From contig NZ_VNHJ01000003.1 in assembly GCF_008124525.1 (NCBI RefSeq), positions 62,001 to 126,000 of the forward strand: a DNA stretch of 64,000 nucleotides, written 5' to 3'. The notes beneath the pieces were generated by a model. The model did no database searches. It was not told the DNA's origin and saw nothing but the letters and a program-made list of their open reading frames with translations. The first letter of the stretch is position 1, and every line of letters starts with the position of its first letter. Of the stretch, positions 61,513-64,000 are shown one piece after another. The stretch comes from Oceanicella actignis (lineage in GTDB: Bacteria > Pseudomonadota > Alphaproteobacteria > Rhodobacterales > Rhodobacteraceae). A program made the position numbers and the translations under genes.

Positions 61513-62631
61513 ATGCGCACGCAGACCATCCGCATCGACGCGGCCGAGGCCGCGCTGGACCTGCCCATGGAGGCGCCCCGCGGCGCGGCGCTGCTGGCGC
61601 ATCAATTCGCCGGCTCGCGCGCCGATCGCCGCATCGCCGGCGCGCTGGCCGCGCGCGGGCTGGCGACGCTGCGCCTTGACCTGAGCGCGCCGCCGACGGG
61701 CGGCGGCGCCGATCCCGCCGCGCTGGTGGCGCGCGCCGCGCAGGAAATGGCGGCGCGGGGTCTCGCGCCGGGGCTGATCGCGGGGCATGGGCTGGGCGGA
61801 ACGGCCGCGGCCGCCGCGGCGCATCGGATCGGATCGGCGCGCGCGCTGGCGCTGATCAACGCTTTTCACGACGGCGCAGCGGTCATGGGGCCGGGGGCCC
61901 CGGCGGGTCTGGACGGGCCGTCGGTGGACCAGGCGCTGCGCGCGCTGCGCCGGCCGCTGCTGATCCTGCACGCGCCGCGCGACGCGACCGCCGCCATCGA
62001 CAACGCCACCGCGCTGTTCCTTGCCGCGCGCCATCCCAAGAGCTTCCTCTCGCTCGACGACGCCGACCATGTCCTGTCCGATCCGCGCCATGCGGACGAC
62101 GCGGCCGAGATGATCGCCGCCTGGGCGGGGCGGCGCCTGCCCCCGCCCCCGGCCCGCCCCGACGAGCCGCCCGCCGCCGAGGGTCCGGTCCTGGTCGCCG
62201 AAGCCGCGCCCGACGGCTTCGCGCAGCATGTCTTCGCCGCCCCCGACGCCGCCTTCATGGCCGACGAGCCGCCCTCGCTTGGCGGCGGCGGGCGCGGGGC
62301 GACGCCCTATCAGCTGGTGGCGGCGGGGCTGGGGGCGTGCACCTCGATGACCATCCGCATGTATGCGCGGCGCAAGGGCTGGCCGCTGACCCATGTCGAG
62401 GTCGAGCTGCGCCACGACCGCATCCATGCCGGCGACTGCGCCGACTGCCCCGAGGGCGCCGGCAAGCTCGACCGCTTCCGCCGGCGCATCGCGCTGCACG
62501 GCCCGCTGGACGCGGCGCAGCGCGCGCGGCTGATGGAGATCGCCGACCGCTGCCCCGTCCACCGCACGCTGACGGGCCGGATCGTGATCGAGACCGAGGA
62601 GGCGCCGCCCCCGAGCGCGGCCGATGGCTGA
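61513..62631 (+). CDS. bifunctional alpha/beta hydrolase-OsmC fusion (hydrolase Ser missing)
   Basis: 372 aa. Residues 1-230 form an alpha/beta-hydrolase domain with LLAHQFAGSRADRRI and a nucleophile elbow that reads GHGLGG instead of GHSLGG. The catalytic Ser is therefore Gly. The acid DATAAIDNA and His DADHVLS regions remain. Residues 235-372 are an OsmC domain with peroxidatic Cys in GLGACTSMTIRMYARRKGWP and the second Cys in CPVHRTL. OsmC proteins reduce organic hydroperoxides. The fusion itself is known in proteobacteria. AAGGAGG precedes the ATG. Confidence 0.92.
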   Translation: MRTQTIRIDAAEAALDLPMEAPRGAALLAHQFAGSRADRRIAGALAARGLATLRLDLSAPPTGGGADPAALVARAAQEMAARGLAPGLIAGHGLGGTAAAAAAHRIGSARALALINAFHDGAAVMGPGAPAGLDGPSVDQALRALRRPLLILHAPRDATAAIDNATALFLAARHPKSFLSLDDADHVLSDPRHADDAAEMIAAWAGRRLPPPPARPDEPPAAEGPVLVAEAAPDGFAQHVFAAPDAAFMADEPPSLGGGGRGATPYQLVAAGLGACTSMTIRMYARRKGWPLTHVEVELRHDRIHAGDCADCPEGAGKLDRFRRRIALHGPLDAAQRARLMEIADRCPVHRTLTGRIVIETEEAPPPSAADG

Positions 62632-62700
62632 CGCCGCCCCCTAGCGCGGCCCATGGCTGACGGCGCGCCCGAGCGCGGCCGGGGGCTGACGCCGCGGCCC
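62612..62700 (+). repeat. three-copy 29-bp tandem repeat across the stop codon
   Basis: AGCGCGG starts recur at 62614, 62643 and 62672, an exact 29-nt period. Each unit contains a GGCTGACG core. Copy 1 includes the last codons and the TGA (62629-62631) of the hydrolase-OsmC gene; copies 2 and 3 are noncoding. A partial fourth start (TTGACGGCGCGG) lies at about 62703. Confidence 0.8.
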
Positions 62701-62775
62701 CCTTGACGGCGCGGCCCGCCTCGTGCCCCGATCGCCCCCGACCCGGCGCCGTGCCGGAATCCGCAGGAGCACGCC

Positions 62776-63699
62776 ATGTCCGACGCGCAGTTGCGCCACG
62801 AATTCGTCCGCGTCCGCGATCTGATCTTCCGCTGCCTGACGGCGGGTCCGCGCGACGCGCCCATGATCCTGATGCTGCACGGCTTTCCCGAGTATTCGGG
62901 CGCATGGGAAGAGATGATCGCGCGCCTGTCCGATTCCTTCTTCTGCGTCGCGCCCGACCAGCGCGGCTATGCCGGCTCGTCCAAGCCCGAGGCGGTCGAG
63001 GCCTATGCCGGCGGCAAGCTGGCGGGCGACGCGCTGGCGATCCTCGAGCACTTCCGCCCCGGCGGCCGCGCCGCGGCGGTCTTCGGCCATGACTGGGGCG
63101 CCTCGGTGGCCTACGCGTTGTCCTTCCGCGCCCCCGAGCGCATGGAGCGGCTCATCATCGCCAACGGCGTGCACCCGATCCCCTTCCAGCGCGAGCTGGC
63201 GCGCGGGGGCGCGCAGTCCGAAGCCTCGCAATACATCGAATGGCTGCGCGCCGAGGGATCGGAGAAGCGCCTGGCCGAGGACGACTTCAACGGCATGCTG
63301 CGCCTGTTCTCGGCCAAGATGGACCTGAGCTGGCTCTCGGGCGCGCGGCTGCAGCGCTACAAGACCGCATGGGCGGCGCCGGGGGCGTTGCGCGGCATGG
63401 TCAACTGGTATCGGGCGACGCCCCTGCGCGTCGCCCGCCCCGGCAGCCCCATCCCGCCCGAAGAGCTGCCCGCCCTGCCCCCCGAGGCGCTGCGCGTGCG
63501 CGTGCCGCATCTGCTGCTGTGGGGGCTGAAGGACACGGCGCTGCTGCCCGAAACGCGCCAGGGGCTGGACGCGCTGTGCGACGATCTGACGGTGCGCGAG
63601 TTCGCGAAGGCCGATCACTGGATCCTGCACCAGACGCCCGACGAGGTGGCCGAAGAGGTCCGCGCTTTCCTGTCCCGCCCGGCCCCGGCCGCGGGCTGA
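62776..63699 (+). CDS. epoxide hydrolase-like alpha/beta hydrolase
   Basis: 307 aa. HGFPEYSGAW near residues 35-44 is the HGFPE oxyanion motif, and GHDWGAS puts Asp in the nucleophile position. That is the hallmark of epoxide hydrolases and haloacid/fluoroacetate dehalogenases rather than esterases. The lid domain contains a conserved Tyr region, and KDTALLP plus DHWILHQTPDEV give the remaining acid and His. GGAGC precedes the ATG by five bases. No signal peptide. Substrate unknown; epoxide versus halide chemistry cannot be separated by eye. Confidence 0.9.
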   Translation: MSDAQLRHEFVRVRDLIFRCLTAGPRDAPMILMLHGFPEYSGAWEEMIARLSDSFFCVAPDQRGYAGSSKPEAVEAYAGGKLAGDALAILEHFRPGGRAAAVFGHDWGASVAYALSFRAPERMERLIIANGVHPIPFQRELARGGAQSEASQYIEWLRAEGSEKRLAEDDFNGMLRLFSAKMDLSWLSGARLQRYKTAWAAPGALRGMVNWYRATPLRVARPGSPIPPEELPALPPEALRVRVPHLLLWGLKDTALLPETRQGLDALCDDLTVREFAKADHWILHQTPDEVAEEVRAFLSRPAPAAG

Positions 63700-63722
63700 C
63701 GGCGCCGCGCGCGCAAGGGCCG

Positions 63723-63746
63723 GCCGCCGCGGCGCGTCGCGGCGGC
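63723..63746 (+). terminator. hairpin after the epoxide-hydrolase-like gene
   Basis: Perfect 9-bp arms GCCGCCGCG / CGCGGCGGC with a 6-nt loop, 24 bp after the stop. No T-run. Confidence 0.45.
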
Positions 63747-63839
63747 GCCCGCGGGCATCCGAAGACCCGATCAAGGCCCGCGACGCGCCGCGCCCGCGCT
63801 CGGGCCCCGGAGCGCACCCGGCCCCGCGGCGACGGGTCA

Positions 63840-63882
63840 GATCAACGGGGCGTTGATCCCGCCCCCCAACCCCTGCGATAGT
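63840..63882 (+). promoter_or_regulatory. promoter overlapped by a 19-bp operator-like palindrome
   Basis: The perfect inverted repeat GATCAACG-GGG-CGTTGATC (63840-63858) contains the -35 TTGATC (63853-63858). An 18-nt spacer leads to -10 GATAGT (63877-63882). The arrangement is that of a repressor site covering the -35 of the gene starting at 63926. Confidence 0.55.
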
Positions 63883-63925
63883 GCGCCCTCGCCGAGCAGA
63901 ACCGGAATCGGGAGAACGCAGCCGC

Positions 63926-64000
63926 ATGGCCACCCCCAACGCCAACCCCGCAGCGCGGGCCGACGAGGACGAGGATCTTTTCCAGGCGCGCGAGGATGCG
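63926..64000 (+). CDS. 5' end of an unidentified gene (cut by window edge)
   Basis: 25 codons: a hydrophilic, acidic N-terminus (MATPNANPAARADEDEDLFQ, then AREDA). GGGAG lies 12 bases before the ATG, and a promoter with operator-like dyad lies upstream, which supports a real start. No signal peptide or membrane segment in the visible part. Too short to identify. Confidence 0.6.
   Translation, partial: MATPNANPAARADEDEDLFQAREDA

Overview
The window is dense, very GC-rich bacterial chromosome and is mostly conserved housekeeping DNA. Several things point to an alphaproteobacterium of the Rhodobacterales (Rhodobacter/Paracoccus relatives): the gene order dnaB-alr-mlaE-mlaF-radA-cvpA-purF-SDR, the blocks (TPR anchor)-bamB-der and yajC-secD-secF-Mth938, a CckA-type hybrid kinase, and the set tatABC, serS, surE, pcm, LysM/M23, DUF815. 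The order is inferred from remembered synteny and not from a search. No rRNA, tRNA, insertion sequence, integrase, phage gene or cas gene was found.

Layout. 1-3.2 kb: a truncated FAD D-amino-acid dehydrogenase-like gene divergent from an Asp/Glu racemase family gene, then pyrophosphatase and a 1-Cys peroxiredoxin converging on one terminator. 3.4-12.1 kb: a long co-oriented run from replicative helicase and alanine racemase through lipid ABC transporter parts and RadA to purine synthesis. 12.2-16.2 kb (minus): membrane-anchored TPR protein, BamB, Der and a cupin. 16.4-20.9 kb: a two-gene RND efflux system. 21.3-24.5 kb (minus): Atm1-type exporter and a LysM protein. 24.6-26.8 kb: LOG protein, RarD permease and Fe-SOD. 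26.9-30.4 kb (minus): the SecDF-YajC operon. 30.5-37 kb (plus): a small exported protein with a chemoreceptor, then serS, surE, pcm and an NlpD-like lipoprotein. 37-43.7 kb (minus): leucine dehydrogenase-like gene, DUF815 ATPase, TatCBA, an orphan ABC ATPase, an acetyltransferase and an atypical SDR. 43.8-50 kb (plus): prfC, entericidin, DEAD-box helicase, an exported pentapeptide protein and an orphan Tat-type solute-binding protein. 50-54.4 kb (minus): SDR, CckA and an RsmB-like methyltransferase. 54.5-64 kb: accessory-like genes: gamma-glutamyltransferase, HSL-type esterase, a repeat-bearing intergenic region, a radical SAM enzyme, a methyltransferase/heme N-demethylase pair, a hydrolase-OsmC fusion and an epoxide-hydrolase-like enzyme.

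Themes. Envelope biogenesis and export dominate (Sec accessory, Tat, BamB, MlaEF, LysM and LytM proteins, LolC-independent lipoproteins). Oxidative and metal stress genes recur (peroxiredoxin, SodB, Atm1, OsmC). CckA and a good CtrA-type box ahead of the chemoreceptor operon fit CtrA control of motility in this order of bacteria.

The least explained material is: a degenerate ~25-nt motif recurring every 48-59 nt in a 559-bp gap; four genes whose ATG sits exactly 6 nt after a plausible -10 hexamer with no ribosome binding site (predicted leaderless transcripts), one of them a 12-codon ORF coupled by ATGA to a solute-binding protein; a three-copy 29-bp tandem repeat across a stop codon; and enzymes that have lost catalytic residues. 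No computation was run. Coordinates and motifs were read by eye.
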